Origin: Flectonema sp. DT1601 | Lineage: Eukaryota; Euglenozoa; Diplonemea; Diplonemida; Diplonemidae | DNA length: 64,000 nt | Direction: 5' to 3' | NCBI GenBank assembly: GCA_964019425.1 | Contig: OZ025858.1 | Coordinates: 531,728-595,727, forward strand | In this document: one piece after another, positions 50,520 through 62,000 of the stretch | How the letters are laid out: the number at the start of each line of letters is the position of its first letter | How positions within the stretch are numbered: position 1 is the first letter of the stretch | Made by a program: the position numbers and the translations under genes | The notes under the pieces: model-generated | The model's input: only the letters and a program-made list of their open reading frames with translations | Database searches by the model: none | What the model was told of the DNA's origin: nothing

Positions 50520-52566
50520 GGCAGAGAACTTGCGGCCGATTCTGGGCCAACTGACCCGGACGAAGGTGAGCCTGACCTATAGGCAGGGGGTGTTGGTGAG
50601 GTGCCTGGGTGAGGCAGAGGCCAACCTCATTTGGTTGGCTACAACGAAGGAGGACGACCGGGACGGGAGGAGGAAGAGCAACGATCGGTTGCTGGCGTGC
50701 TGCTTGGACGTGGCGGAGGGCACGCTGCCTGTGTTGTCGGCGCGAGCGGTATTCGTCATATTGACGATGCTGGCGGAGAAGGCACCAGGGCCATTCAAAG
50801 AAAGAATGATGAAGGCTCAACTGCTGCCAGGGGAGCCTGGGGTGTTGACGCCTTTGAGGGGCGTTGTAACGGTGGTGGAGCCCCATGATGGGATAACGCC
50901 ACCGCAGTTGGAGGATGATGCTTCTTTGCGGAACCCTGAAGTTGTTGGGCTTGCCAAGGCCACAAGTATGGCGGTGGGTAGGCTCCGGAAGGAGAACATG
51001 GCCACCTTGCAGCAGCAAACGGCTGGCCAGATGAAGACAGAAAAGAGGGTGGAGAAGGTGATTGCGGCAACCTCGGCTGCTTTTACTGAAGTGCAGACGG
51101 AGCAACAGAGGGCTGCGGGGTCGTTGAAGGAGGTGAAGGAAGTGGGCGCGGCTGCGGCAAGGGCGCTCAACGATGTGGGGGAATGGCAAGATCATGCCGG
51201 TTTGGTGGTGGACGAGGTCTGCTCACGACAGGTGAAGACGGAGGAGGAGGTCGCATCCATAATGGAGGAGGTGGGGCGACAGGGGGAGGAACAGCGGAAG
51301 AGACTGTTGGTGCAGCAGGGAATGCTGGAAAGGCAGCAGCAAGAGCTTTTGCAGCAGCAGAAGGATCGCGCCGCGTTTGAGCGTTCACAAGCCGAGCGGC
51401 AGCGGGCAGTGGACAAAATGCTCGCGTCCCAGGATGGGCACCAAGAAGCTCGGAGGAACCAGCACCTGCAACAGCAAGCCTTGTTGGAACAACAGCAACT
51501 ACATCAGGAGAGATTGGTAGCGGAGCAGAAGGAACAGTTCAAGAAGGCTGGGGAGCAGCAGGCTATTTTGGATTCGATGCTCAATCAACAGCGTCAGTTG
51601 GAGCAGCAGGTTCATCAACAGACGCTAGCGAATCAACAGCAAGCGGAGTCTTTCGCGGCGGCACCACAGGCGGAGGACCTGGTGGGACTTCAAAAGCGAT
51701 GTGACATGTTGCAGCAGCAGTTGAGTTTACAACAGCAGCAGCAGGTACAACAGCAGCAGCATTTACAACAGCAGCTGCAGTTACAGCAACAGACACAACA
51801 GTTTCAACACCAATTTCAGCAGAGAGAACAGGCACCTGAAGGGTTGGCCGAAGCTATTGGGCGCTTTGCCAACAGCACGGGGAGTTTGGTGGAACATGTG
51901 GCAGGGAAGAAGGAGAAGAATGTACGTTTCCCAAAGGCACTGATTCCAGGAGTGAAGGTGCGGAGGGTAGGGAACAAGGGGATGGTTGTGGATTTGGAGG
52001 GGGAGAAGGTGACTCTTGTGTTGGTTGGGAAGGCTGATGCCATGTTCGAGCTGACACCGGAACAGTTTGAGGATGAGGGCTGGACCGTTGGTCATTGGAA
52101 CCCGGAGAAAATGGGGCCAGAGAGGCCGGTGACGCAGGTGGCGGTCTTGCCTGGAGAGTGGGCAGCTTACGGGGAGCAGGGACAAATGCAGCGCGACTTC
52201 TTGCAACAGGCAATTGTGCAAAGATATTCGGTGGGTACATCGTCGGTTGGGAAGGAGATGGTGAGCAGGTTGGCCGAAACTGCAATGGCAACAATTGCGG
52301 GAGGAACAGGTGCGACGCTCAAGGAGCTACACCGGTTGTTGGGGTACCAGTCGATTAGGGCTGGGCATGGATGGTTGGGCGGAGAGAGATACCTTCAACA
52401 ATTGGGTGAGGAGGAGTTGGACCAGTCGACGGCGAAGGCAAGGAAGGCCGGTATGCAAGTGAAGCCTGTGAGAAAGACGACTACGGGACCGGCAATGGTG
52501 CCGAGGACTGGTTGGAGGCCGTACACAGGACCAGCAAAAAACGGTCCCGCAGGCAAGGGTCATTGA
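50479..52566 (+). CDS. Gag-like protein of the YR retroelement
   Basis: About 695 residues from the ATG in MAEVYYDFSVPSS. The N-terminal 240 residues are globular and unrecognised. Residues about 250-450 form a long Gln/Glu-rich coiled coil with many QQQ runs. A folded C-terminal region of about 200 residues follows, ending in a basic tail with GWRPYTGPAKNG. No CCHC zinc knuckle is visible. By position it is the structural (Gag-like) protein, as in VIPER/TATE elements. Its first 14 codons lie in repeat A1. Confidence 0.65.
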   Translation: MAEVYYDFSVPSSLAENLRPILGQLTRTKVSLTYRQGVLVRCLGEAEANLIWLATTKEDDRDGRRKSNDRLLACCLDVAEGTLPVLSARAVFVILTMLAEKAPGPFKERMMKAQLLPGEPGVLTPLRGVVTVVEPHDGITPPQLEDDASLRNPEVVGLAKATSMAVGRLRKENMATLQQQTAGQMKTEKRVEKVIAATSAAFTEVQTEQQRAAGSLKEVKEVGAAAARALNDVGEWQDHAGLVVDEVCSRQVKTEEEVASIMEEVGRQGEEQRKRLLVQQGMLERQQQELLQQQKDRAAFERSQAERQRAVDKMLASQDGHQEARRNQHLQQQALLEQQQLHQERLVAEQKEQFKKAGEQQAILDSMLNQQRQLEQQVHQQTLANQQQAESFAAAPQAEDLVGLQKRCDMLQQQLSLQQQQQVQQQQHLQQQLQLQQQTQQFQHQFQQREQAPEGLAEAIGRFANSTGSLVEHVAGKKEKNVRFPKALIPGVKVRRVGNKGMVVDLEGEKVTLVLVGKADAMFELTPEQFEDEGWTVGHWNPEKMGPERPVTQVAVLPGEWAAYGEQGQMQRDFLQQAIVQRYSVGTSSVGKEMVSRLAETAMATIAGGTGATLKELHRLLGYQSIRAGHGWLGGERYLQQLGEEELDQSTAKARKAGMQVKPVRKTTTGPAMVPRTGWRPYTGPAKNGPAGKGH

Positions 52567-52578
52567 GTCCTTGCCTGC

Positions 52579-53694
52579 TTGGCGGCCGGCACGGGGGCTG
52601 GCTTGGTAGGGGAGCGACGGGTGGACGTCGTCGTCGGAACAACGTTGCCGCGCAAGGCGTCGGCGTCCGACGCGGACCTTCTCGGACGGTCAGTTGGAAA
52701 AACATCCCGAAAACGAGGGTGGAGAGATGGTCTGGACGAGGTCCCGTCGTTGTTCGGACAGGTAGTCCTGGAGCACGTAGCCGGAGGAGTTGGACAACGG
52801 AAGCCCCGGACCGAGGAGGTGGGAGTGGATCGGGACGAAGCCTTGGAGCGACTAGGGGTCGTCATTGCCTCGATGTGGGCGTCGGAAACGTCTGCGAAGC
52901 GCCGAAACCTCTGGGCAAGGTTGCAGCGTTGGGCGGCGGACCAACAGCTCCCTATGTCTGCAGAGACAGCGGCTTTGTTCGTGGTTGCTACGGGCGTGGC
53001 GTCCCAAGGCCAGTTGCAGTACGCAAAGGCTTTGTCGGGGATTTTTCGCCACCTCGGATTATCGAACCAGCCGTTGTTGAGCTTGGCAGGCGCGCTGCGA
53101 GCTGCGGGAGGAACGATTCCGCGGGTGCAGGCGCTGCCGATGGGCAAACAGGAACTGCTGACCTGGGCAGGCTCGCAAGAGGCTCGCATCCGGTTGGCGG
53201 CGCTCGTGTGTTGGAAGACCGCGTCTCGGTGGGGAGAGGTGCACGCTCTCACTTCGGATCACTTCTTGTTGGTAGAGGACGGGGAGGTGATCGTCGATTG
53301 GGGAACACTTCCGAAGCACAGACGGGCGGATCCTTACGTGCCTTCGAGATGGTCGGTTATTCGCGGAGATCTGGTGGGAGAAATCGCGGTATTGGTGCGC
53401 TTTCTTCGTCCATTCGAGCGCCTCACGGACGTCAACACCGAGAGGATCGCGTCGGTTTGGCGAAGAACTCCGGGTATGGAGGGTTTTACGGGCCACTCCG
53501 TAAAGCGGGGCGCGGCGGCGGTTCTGGTGAAGGCGTTGGCAGAGGGAAGGCTGGCCGAGGGGCATTTGGTGTCTCGTCTGTTGAAACACAAGGAGGACGG
53601 TGTTCAGTTGGCGGGGGTGACTCTCAGGTATTCGTCAAACCTGGTGGACATGGCTCGTGCGCTGCAGACTTGGAGGGTGACACAGCTGCTTTGA
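52579..53694 (+). CDS. Tyrosine recombinase of the YR retroelement
   Basis: About 370 residues. The N-terminal part (about 80-190) resembles a SAM-like core-binding domain. The catalytic half shows tyrosine-recombinase landmarks in order: an Arg in the box I segment CWKTASRWGEVHALT, the box II segment GHSVKRGAAAVL, and a Tyr-containing C-terminal segment with LRYSSNLVDMARAL. It would integrate a circular DNA copy without target duplication, which matches the clean junction with the octamer array. The annotated start is the edge of the open frame, not a proven initiation codon. Confidence 0.8.
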   Translation: MAAGTGAGLVGERRVDVVVGTTLPRKASASDADLLGRSVGKTSRKRGWRDGLDEVPSLFGQVVLEHVAGGVGQRKPRTEEVGVDRDEALERLGVVIASMWASETSAKRRNLWARLQRWAADQQLPMSAETAALFVVATGVASQGQLQYAKALSGIFRHLGLSNQPLLSLAGALRAAGGTIPRVQALPMGKQELLTWAGSQEARIRLAALVCWKTASRWGEVHALTSDHFLLVEDGEVIVDWGTLPKHRRADPYVPSRWSVIRGDLVGEIAVLVRFLRPFERLTDVNTERIASVWRRTPGMEGFTGHSVKRGAAAVLVKALAEGRLAEGHLVSRLLKHKEDGVQLAGVTLRYSSNLVDMARALQTWRVTQLL

Positions 53695-53783
53695 ATCGGA
53701 GGATCAGGAGTGTGCCAGGGGCGACAAGACACAGTATCGTGCGGAAGGGGAAACGGACGCGATTGCCGGTTACTGAGACGGAG

Positions 53784-55415
53784 ATGCATTCACCTCTGCA
53801 CGTGAGTGGGGTGTGTACGATGGATGTCGGTGGGCTGCGGAGGCGTCTTTCGGAGGAGGCCCGTGGACGTTTCGATGAGGTGTGGGATATGACCTTTGCA
53901 CCGACGGTGACGACGGATGCTGGTAGACGGGCGCCATCATCATTTGCATTGCGACATGCGAGGGAGTTGTGTCAGCACGGGGTGGCGCGGGCGGCGGAGG
54001 GCCCGGGTCGTACGACGAACGTGCCGTTCACAGTGTTGGAGGAGAAACCGGAGGGCCTTCGACAACGGTTTATCCTTTGGACCCGTGATGCGAATGATAG
54101 GTTGGAGGGGGTTTATGAGCCCAAGGTTCCTTTGGGCCACATCTCCCAGTACCTTGAACAGGTGAGGGAGCAGTGTGGATCGACGAGGGATTTCAGGACC
54201 GGCTTCTACGCCATAGAGATACCAGAGGACGCGAGGGACTTGTTTCGTTTCCAGACCTCGGAGGGGAGTTGGTTTGAACTGTGCAGGCTGCCAATGGGCC
54301 ATGCGTGTGCGCCTGAGATTATGCACACCTTGGCGGCGGCGGCTGCGGGGGATCCTGCGTATGTATCTGGTAGGTGGGCGGCGAAGGGTGTGAAGGTGGA
54401 CGTTTTTGTGGACAACATCCGTTATGTGGGGACGGAGGAAGCGGTTTTGGCGGCGACCGTGAATCTGGATGGGGCTGCGTCCGAGTTCCGCTTGACCTGG
54501 AAGGAAGCGGATAGCCACACGGCGGTGAGGCGGTATACCTTCTTGGGGGTCGACTTTGACCATGACGCAGACACGGTGGTTGTGGCGTCTAAGATACGCG
54601 AGAAGGTGGGACGGGTCGATTTTGTTGGGATTACGGCTGGTGACCTGGAGTCGCTCGGGGGCAGGCTGCTACACGCTTCGGCTGTGGCGGGCGTGTCTCC
54701 GGGCAGCTTTTGGTTCGCGCTCAAGTTCCTCCGTCGAGTGTCGAATGGATTGAACAGGGGTGTGAGGGTGGTGGAGGATCGAGTTGTTGTGCCGCCTTCG
54801 GTTGTGCGTGAGCTGCGAGGTTGGATCGGTGCGGTGCTCCAACTTAGGCTGGTCGGCGAGTCCTTCCGTCCGGAATGCCAGGCTTTCAGCATCTTTGTCG
54901 ATGCGTCGTTGAAGGGTTGGGGAGGCGTCGTTGTCAATGATGACACGGCGGAGGTGACGGTGATGGGGGACTCGTGGGTGGTTGGTGAAGCTGGACTCCA
55001 CATTAGTGTTTTGGAAGGCCTTGCACTGAGAAATACGGTTCGTGACATGCCGACGACTTGTGACGGCTGCTGTGTGAAGATCTGGGTGGATAACACCTCT
55101 GTTCTTGGGGCGGCCCGGAAGAGGATGTCGATACGCTCGGAGCTGCTGAATAGGGCAACGGTTTCGGCCTTGGATTGTCTGCGGGCGAGGAACGTTACGT
55201 TTTCTTTGGAGTACGTTAAGTCTGCGGAGAACCCGGCTGACATTCCTTCGAGGGTGGACCCAGTGGTGATATCGACGTCTCGGCACCAGCGGGAGGTTGA
55301 ACTGGCGGTTCGGAGGTTCTTTACTGGCGATGCGGTGGTGGTAGACTGTGCTAACTACCGTGGGGCCTCTTCCGAGGCTCGAGTACCACACTACAGTTTA
55401 CCCCATCGCGGATGA
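53784..55415 (+). CDS. Reverse transcriptase / RNase H of the YR retroelement
   Basis: RT palm and fingers are visible at about 54080-54570 (GFYAIEIPEDARDLFRFQT, FELCRLPMGHACAPEIMHTL, VDVFVDNIRYVG, FLGVDFDHD), followed by a connection region and an RNase H-like domain at about 54890-55250 (FSIFVDASLKGWGGVVVN, LEGLALRNTV, IWVDNTSVLG, YVKSAENPADIPSRVDP). The last motif is the usual DIRS-order RNase H ending. The open frame extends further upstream across the recombinase region in a different phase; the start shown is a plausible in-frame ATG. The end lies inside repeat B1. Confidence 0.85.
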   Translation: MHSPLHVSGVCTMDVGGLRRRLSEEARGRFDEVWDMTFAPTVTTDAGRRAPSSFALRHARELCQHGVARAAEGPGRTTNVPFTVLEEKPEGLRQRFILWTRDANDRLEGVYEPKVPLGHISQYLEQVREQCGSTRDFRTGFYAIEIPEDARDLFRFQTSEGSWFELCRLPMGHACAPEIMHTLAAAAAGDPAYVSGRWAAKGVKVDVFVDNIRYVGTEEAVLAATVNLDGAASEFRLTWKEADSHTAVRRYTFLGVDFDHDADTVVVASKIREKVGRVDFVGITAGDLESLGGRLLHASAVAGVSPGSFWFALKFLRRVSNGLNRGVRVVEDRVVVPPSVVRELRGWIGAVLQLRLVGESFRPECQAFSIFVDASLKGWGGVVVNDDTAEVTVMGDSWVVGEAGLHISVLEGLALRNTVRDMPTTCDGCCVKIWVDNTSVLGAARKRMSIRSELLNRATVSALDCLRARNVTFSLEYVKSAENPADIPSRVDPVVISTSRHQREVELAVRRFFTGDAVVVDCANYRGASSEARVPHYSLPHRG

Positions 55416-55610
55416 ACAACCTTGAGACTTGAATATCTGATGTTAGTTTGTTTTCATTTTTCGTATTTTTGCCAGTTTGACAAGACATGTCAGGATCAGT
55501 AGACATAGTGCGGATTTAACTTCGCCAATTCTTTCTTTCCTGTGTTAACGTGTTCTTTATTTCCTTCCTCTTAAAATCAGGGTGCCAGAATTAAATGCCA
55601 AGCGGTTCCC
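55344..55610 (+). repeat. Split direct repeat B1
   Basis: 267 bp, identical by eye to B2; contains the end of the RT-RNase H region and finishes GCGGTTCCC directly at the start of A2. Confidence 0.93.
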
Positions 55611-55806
55611 TATCTTTTCACAGGGAACTGCTCAATGGTATTCGGCGCCTTTGATGTTCTGCGTTATCCATTTACATCTTAGCTTTGTGTTTGCTTTGCG
55701 TTCACTCTACCTCTCTCTTAATGTTCATTCTTCTGTAGTTTGTGGTACAGGATAAAGGAAAAACAATGGCCGAAGTCTATTACGACTTCAGTGTGCCAAG
55801 TTCTTT
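55611..55806 (+). repeat. Split direct repeat A2
   Basis: 196-bp copy of A1, directly joined to B1. An 18-bp C-rich spacer (55807-55824) separates it from B2. Confidence 0.93.
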
Positions 55807-55824
55807 CCCACCCGCCCATCCCCC

Positions 55825-56091
55825 GACTGTGCTAACTACCGTGGGGCCTCTTCCGAGGCTCGAGTACCACACTACAGTTTACCCCATCGCGGATGAACAA
55901 CCTTGAGACTTGAATATCTGATGTTAGTTTGTTTTCATTTTTCGTATTTTTGCCAGTTTGACAAGACATGTCAGGATCAGTAGACATAGTGCGGATTTAA
56001 CTTCGCCAATTCTTTCTTTCCTGTGTTAACGTGTTCTTTATTTCCTTCCTCTTAAAATCAGGGTGCCAGAATTAAATGCCAAGCGGTTCCC
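55825..56091 (+). repeat. Split direct repeat B2 and right end of the element
   Basis: 267-bp copy of B1; its terminal GGTTCCC abuts the octamer array (CGCAAACCC...). Confidence 0.93.
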
Positions 56092-59000
56092 CGCAAACCC
56101 GCAAACCCGCAAACCCGCAAACCCGCAAACCCGCAAACCCGCAAACCCGCAAACCCGCAAACCCGCAAACCCGCAAACCCGCAAACCCGCAAACCCGCAA
56201 ACCCGCAAACCCGCAAACCCGCAAACCCGCAAACCCGCAAACCCGCAAACCCGCAAACCCGCAAACCCGCAAACCCGCAAACCCGCAAACCCGCAAACCC
56301 GCAAACCCGCAAACCCGCAAACCCGCAAACCCGCAAACCCGCAAACCCGCAAACCCGCAAACCCGCAAACCCGCAAACCCGCAAACCCGCAAACCCGCAA
56401 ACCCGCAAACCCGCAAACCCGCAAACCCGCAAACCCGCAAACCCGCAAACCCGCAAACCCGCAAACCCGCAAACCCGCAAACCCGCAAACCCGCAAACCC
56501 GCAAACCCGCAAACCCGCAAACCCGCAAACCCGCAAACCCGCAAACCCGCAAACCCGCAAACCCGCAAACCCGCAAACCCGCAAACCCGCAAACCCGCAA
56601 ACCCGCAAACCCGCAAACCCGCAAACCCGCAAACCCGCAAACCCGCAAACCCGCAAACCCGCAAACCCGCAAACCCGCAAACCCGCAAACCCGCAAACCC
56701 GCAAACCCGCAAACCCGCAAACCCGCAAACCCGCAAACCCGCAAACCCGCAAACCCGCAAACCCGCAAACCCGCAAACCCGCAAACCCGCAAACCCGCAA
56801 ACCCGCAAACCCGCAAACCCGCAAACCCGCAAACCCGCAAACCCGCAAACCCGCAAACCCGCAAACCCGCAAACCCGCAAACCCGCAAACCCGCAAACCC
56901 GCAAACCCGCAAACCCGCAAACCCGCAAACCCGCAAACCCGCAAACCCGCAAACCCGCAAACCCGCAAACCCGCAAACCCGCAAACCCGCAAACCCGCAA
57001 ACCCGCAAACCCGCAAACCCGCAAACCCGCAAACCCGCAAACCCGCAAACCCGCAAACCCGCAAACCCGCAAACCCGCAAACCCGCAAACCCGCAAACCC
57101 GCAAACCCGCAAACCCGCAAACCCGCAAACCCGCAAACCCGCAAACCCGCAAACCCGCAAACCCGCAAACCCGCAAACCCGCAAACCCGCAAACCCGCAA
57201 ACCCGCAAACCCGCAAACCCGCAAACCCGCAAACCCGCAAACCCGCAAACCCGCAAACCCGCAAACCCGCAAACCCGCAAACCCGCAAACCCGCAAACCC
57301 GCAAACCCGCAAACCCGCAAACCCGCAAACCCGCAAACCCGCAAACCCGCAAACCCGCAAACCCGCAAACCCGCAAACCCGCAAACCCGCAAACCCGCAA
57401 ACCCGCAAACCCGCAAACCCGCAAACCCGCAAACCCGCAAACCCGCAAACCCGCAAACCCGCAAACCCGCAAACCCGCAAACCCGCAAACCCGCAAACCC
57501 GCAAACCCGCAAACCCGCAAACCCGCAAACCCGCAAACCCGCAAACCCGCAAACCCGCAAACCCGCAAACCCGCAAACCCGCAAACCCGCAAACCCGCAA
57601 ACCCGCAAACCCGCAAACCCGCAAACCCGCAAACCCGCAAACCCGCAAACCCGCAAACCCGCAAACCCGCAAACCCGCAAACCCGCAAACCCGCAAACCC
57701 GCAAACCCGCAAACCCGCAAACCCGCAAACCCGCAAACCCGCAAACCCGCAAACCCGCAAACCCGCAAACCCGCAAACCCGCAAACCCGCAAACCCGCAA
57801 ACCCGCAAACCCGCAAACCCGCAAACCCGCAAACCCGCAAACCCGCAAACCCGCAAACCCGCAAACCCGCAAACCCGCAAACCCGCAAACCCGCAAACCC
57901 GCAAACCCGCAAACCCGCAAACCCGCAAACCCGCAAACCCGCAAACCCGCAAACCCGCAAACCCGCAAACCCGCAAACCCGCAAACCCGCAAACCCGCAA
58001 ACCCGCAAACCCGCAAACCCGCAAACCCGCAAACCCGCAAACCCGCAAACCCGCAAACCCGCAAACCCGCAAACCCGCAAACCCGCAAACCCGCAAACCC
58101 GCAAACCCGCAAACCCGCAAACCCGCAAACCCGCAAACCCGCAAACCCGCAAACCCGCAAACCCGCAAACCCGCAAACCCGCAAACCCGCAAACCCGCAA
58201 ACCCGCAAACCCGCAAACCCGCAAACCCGCAAACCCGCAAACCCGCAAACCCGCAAACCCGCAAACCCGCAAACCCGCAAACCCGCAAACCCGCAAACCC
58301 GCAAACCCGCAAACCCGCAAACCCGCAAACCCGCAAACCCGCAAACCCGCAAACCCGCAAACCCGCAAACCCGCAAACCCGCAAACCCGCAAACCCGCAA
58401 ACCCGCAAACCCGCAAACCCGCAAACCCGCAAACCCGCAAACCCGCAAACCCGCAAACCCGCAAACCCGCAAACCCGCAAACCCGCAAACCCGCAAACCC
58501 GCAAACCCGCAAACCCGCAAACCCGCAAACCCGCAAACCCGCAAACCCGCAAACCCGCAAACCCGCAAACCCGCAAACCCGCAAACCCGCAAACCCGCAA
58601 ACCCGCAAACCCGCAAACCCGCAAACCCGCAAACCCGCAAACCCGCAAACCCGCAAACCCGCAAACCCGCAAACCCGCAAACCCGCAAACCCGCAAACCC
58701 GCAAACCCGCAAACCCGCAAACCCGCAAACCCGCAAACCCGCAAACCCGCAAACCCGCAAACCCGCAAACCCGCAAACCCGCAAACCCGCAAACCCGCAA
58801 ACCCGCAAACCCGCAAACCCGCAAACCCGCAAACCCGCAAACCCGCAAACCCGCAAACCCGCAAACCCGCAAACCCGCAAACCCGCAAACCCGCAAACCC
58901 GCAAACCCGCAAACCCGCAAACCCGCAAACCCGCAAACCCGCAAACCCGCAAACCCGCAAACCCGCAAACCCGCAAACCCGCAAACCCGCAAACCCGCAA

Positions 59001-62000
59001 ACCCGCAAACCCGCAAACCCGCAAACCCGCAAACCCGCAAACCCGCAAACCCGCAAACCCGCAAACCCGCAAACCCGCAAACCCGCAAACCCGCAAACCC
59101 GCAAACCCGCAAACCCGCAAACCCGCAAACCCGCAAACCCGCAAACCCGCAAACCCGCAAACCCGCAAACCCGCAAACCCGCAAACCCGCAAACCCGCAA
59201 ACCCGCAAACCCGCAAACCCGCAAACCCGCAAACCCGCAAACCCGCAAACCCGCAAACCCGCAAACCCGCAAACCCGCAAACCCGCAAACCCGCAAACCC
59301 GCAAACCCGCAAACCCGCAAACCCGCAAACCCGCAAACCCGCAAACCCGCAAACCCGCAAACCCGCAAACCCGCAAACCCGCAAACCCGCAAACCCGCAA
59401 ACCCGCAAACCCGCAAACCCGCAAACCCGCAAACCCGCAAACCCGCAAACCCGCAAACCCGCAAACCCGCAAACCCGCAAACCCGCAAACCCGCAAACCC
59501 GCAAACCCGCAAACCCGCAAACCCGCAAACCCGCAAACCCGCAAACCCGCAAACCCGCAAACCCGCAAACCCGCAAACCCGCAAACCCGCAAACCCGCAA
59601 ACCCGCAAACCCGCAAACCCGCAAACCCGCAAACCCGCAAACCCGCAAACCCGCAAACCCGCAAACCCGCAAACCCGCAAACCCGCAAACCCGCAAACCC
59701 GCAAACCCGCAAACCCGCAAACCCGCAAACCCGCAAACCCGCAAACCCGCAAACCCGCAAACCCGCAAACCCGCAAACCCGCAAACCCGCAAACCCGCAA
59801 ACCCGCAAACCCGCAAACCCGCAAACCCGCAAACCCGCAAACCCGCAAACCCGCAAACCCGCAAACCCGCAAACCCGCAAACCCGCAAACCCGCAAACCC
59901 GCAAACCCGCAAACCCGCAAACCCGCAAACCCGCAAACCCGCAAACCCGCAAACCCGCAAACCCGCAAACCCGCAAACCCGCAAACCCGCAAACCCGCAA
60001 ACCCGCAAACCCGCAAACCCGCAAACCCGCAAACCCGCAAACCCGCAAACCCGCAAACCCGCAAACCCGCAAACCCGCAAACCCGCAAACCCGCAAACCC
60101 GCAAACCCGCAAACCCGCAAACCCGCAAACCCGCAAACCCGCAAACCCGCAAACCCGCAAACCCGCAAACCCGCAAACCCGCAAACCCGCAAACCCGCAA
60201 ACCCGCAAACCCGCAAACCCGCAAACCCGCAAACCCGCAAACCCGCAAACCCGAAACCCGCAAACCCGCAAACCCGCAAACCCGCAAACCCGCAAACCCG
60301 CAAACCCGCAAACCCGCAAACCCGCAAACCCGCAAACCCGCAAACCCGCAAACCCGCAAACCCGCAAACCCGCAAACCCGCAAACCCGCAAACCCGCAAA
60401 CCCGCAAACCCGCAAACCCGCAAACCCGCAAACCCGCAAACCCGCAAACCCGCAAACCCGCAAACCCGCAAACCCGCAAACCCGCAAACCCGCAAACCCG
60501 CAAACCCGCAAACCCGCAAACCCGCAAACCCGCAAACCCGCAAACCCGCAAACCCGCAAACCCGCAAACCCGCAAACCCGCAAACCCGCAAACCCGCAAA
60601 CCCGCAAACCCGCAAACCCGCAAACCCGCAAACCCGCAAACCCGCAAACCCGCAAACCCGCAAACCCGCAAACCCGCAAACCCGCAAACCCGCAAACCCG
60701 CAAACCCGCAAACCCGCAAACCCGCAAACCCGCAAACCCGCAAACCCGCAAACCCGCAAACCCGCAAACCCGCAAACCCGCAAACCCGCAAACCCGCAAA
60801 CCCGCAAACCCGCAAACCCGCAAACCCGCAAACCCGCAAACCCGCAAACCCGCAAACCCGCAAACCCGCAAACCCGCAAACCCGCAAACCCGCAAACCCG
60901 CAAACCCGCAAACCCGCAAACCCGCAAACCCGCAAACCCGCAAACCCGCAAACCCGCAAACCCGCAAACCCGCAAACCCGCAAACCCGCAAACCCGCAAA
61001 CCCGCAAACCCGCAAACCCGCAAACCCGCAAACCCGCAAACCCGCAAACCCGCAAACCCGCAAACCCGCAAACCCGCAAACCCGCAAACCCGCAAACCCG
61101 CAAACCCGCAAACCCGCAAACCCGCAAACCCGCAAACCCGCAAACCCGCAAACCCGCAAACCCGCAAACCCGCAAACCCGCAAACCCGCAAACCCGCAAA
61201 CCCGCAAACCCGCAAACCCGCAAACCCGCAAACCCGCAAACCCGCAAACCCGCAAACCCGCAAACCCGCAAACCCGCAAACCCGCAAACCCGCAAACCCG
61301 CAAACCCGCAAACCCGCAAACCCGCAAACCCGCAAACCCGCAAACCCGCAAACCCGCAAACCCGCAAACCCGCAAACCCGCAAACCCGCAAACCCGCAAA
61401 CCCGCAAACCCGCAAACCCGCAAACCCGCAAACCCGCAAACCCGCAAACCCGCAAACCCGCAAACCCGCAAACCCGCAAACCCGCAAACCCGCAAACCCG
61501 CAAACCCGCAAACCCGCAAACCCGCAAACCCGCAAACCCGCAAACCCGCAAACCCGCAAACCCGCAAACCCGCAAACCCGCAAACCCGCAAACCCGCAAA
61601 CCCGCAAACCCGCAAACCCGCAAACCCGCAAACCCGCAAACCCGCAAACCCGCAAACCCGCAAACCCGCAAACCCGCAAACCCGCAAACCCGCAAACCCG
61701 CAAACCCGCAAACCCGCAAACCCGCAAACCCGCAAACCCGCAAACCCGCAAACCCGCAAACCCGCAAACCCGCAAACCCGCAAACCCGCAAACCCGCAAA
61801 CCCGCAAACCCGCAAACCCGCAAACCCGCAAACCCGCAAACCCGCAAACCCGCAAACCCGCAAACCCGCAAACCCGCAAACCCGCAAACCCGCAAACCCG
61901 CAAACCCGCAAACCCGCAAACCCGCAAACCCGCAAACCCGCAAACCCGCAAACCCGCAAACCCGCAAACCCGCAAACCCGCAAACCCGCAAACCCGCAAA

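Larger units (their letters stand above)
50324..56091 (+). mobile_element. VIPER/TATE-like tyrosine-recombinase retroelement with split direct repeats, looks whole
   Basis: A 5,768-bp element of the YR (DIRS-order) retrotransposons. Ends follow the A1 - body - B1 A2 B2 plan of split direct repeats: A1 50324-50519, B1 55344-55610, A2 55611-55806, an 18-bp C-rich spacer, B2 55825-56091. A1/A2 and B1/B2 are identical by eye, and B1 joins A2 end to start, as a circular intermediate would. Order of coding regions is Gag-like, tyrosine recombinase, RT-RNase H, the order described for trypanosomatid VIPER and TATE; DIRS, PAT and Ngaro place the recombinase last. It lies inside the octamer array: left flank ends AAACC, right flank begins CGCAAA, together one perfect octamer junction with no target duplication. 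Base composition is far richer in GC than the host genes. It looks whole and young, with no obvious breaks. Confidence 0.88.

Noticed and set aside
50431-51195. 254-codon minus-strand frame and other antisense frames in the retroelement
   Set aside because: GC-rich coding DNA leaves antisense frames open; the + strand has recognisable domains.
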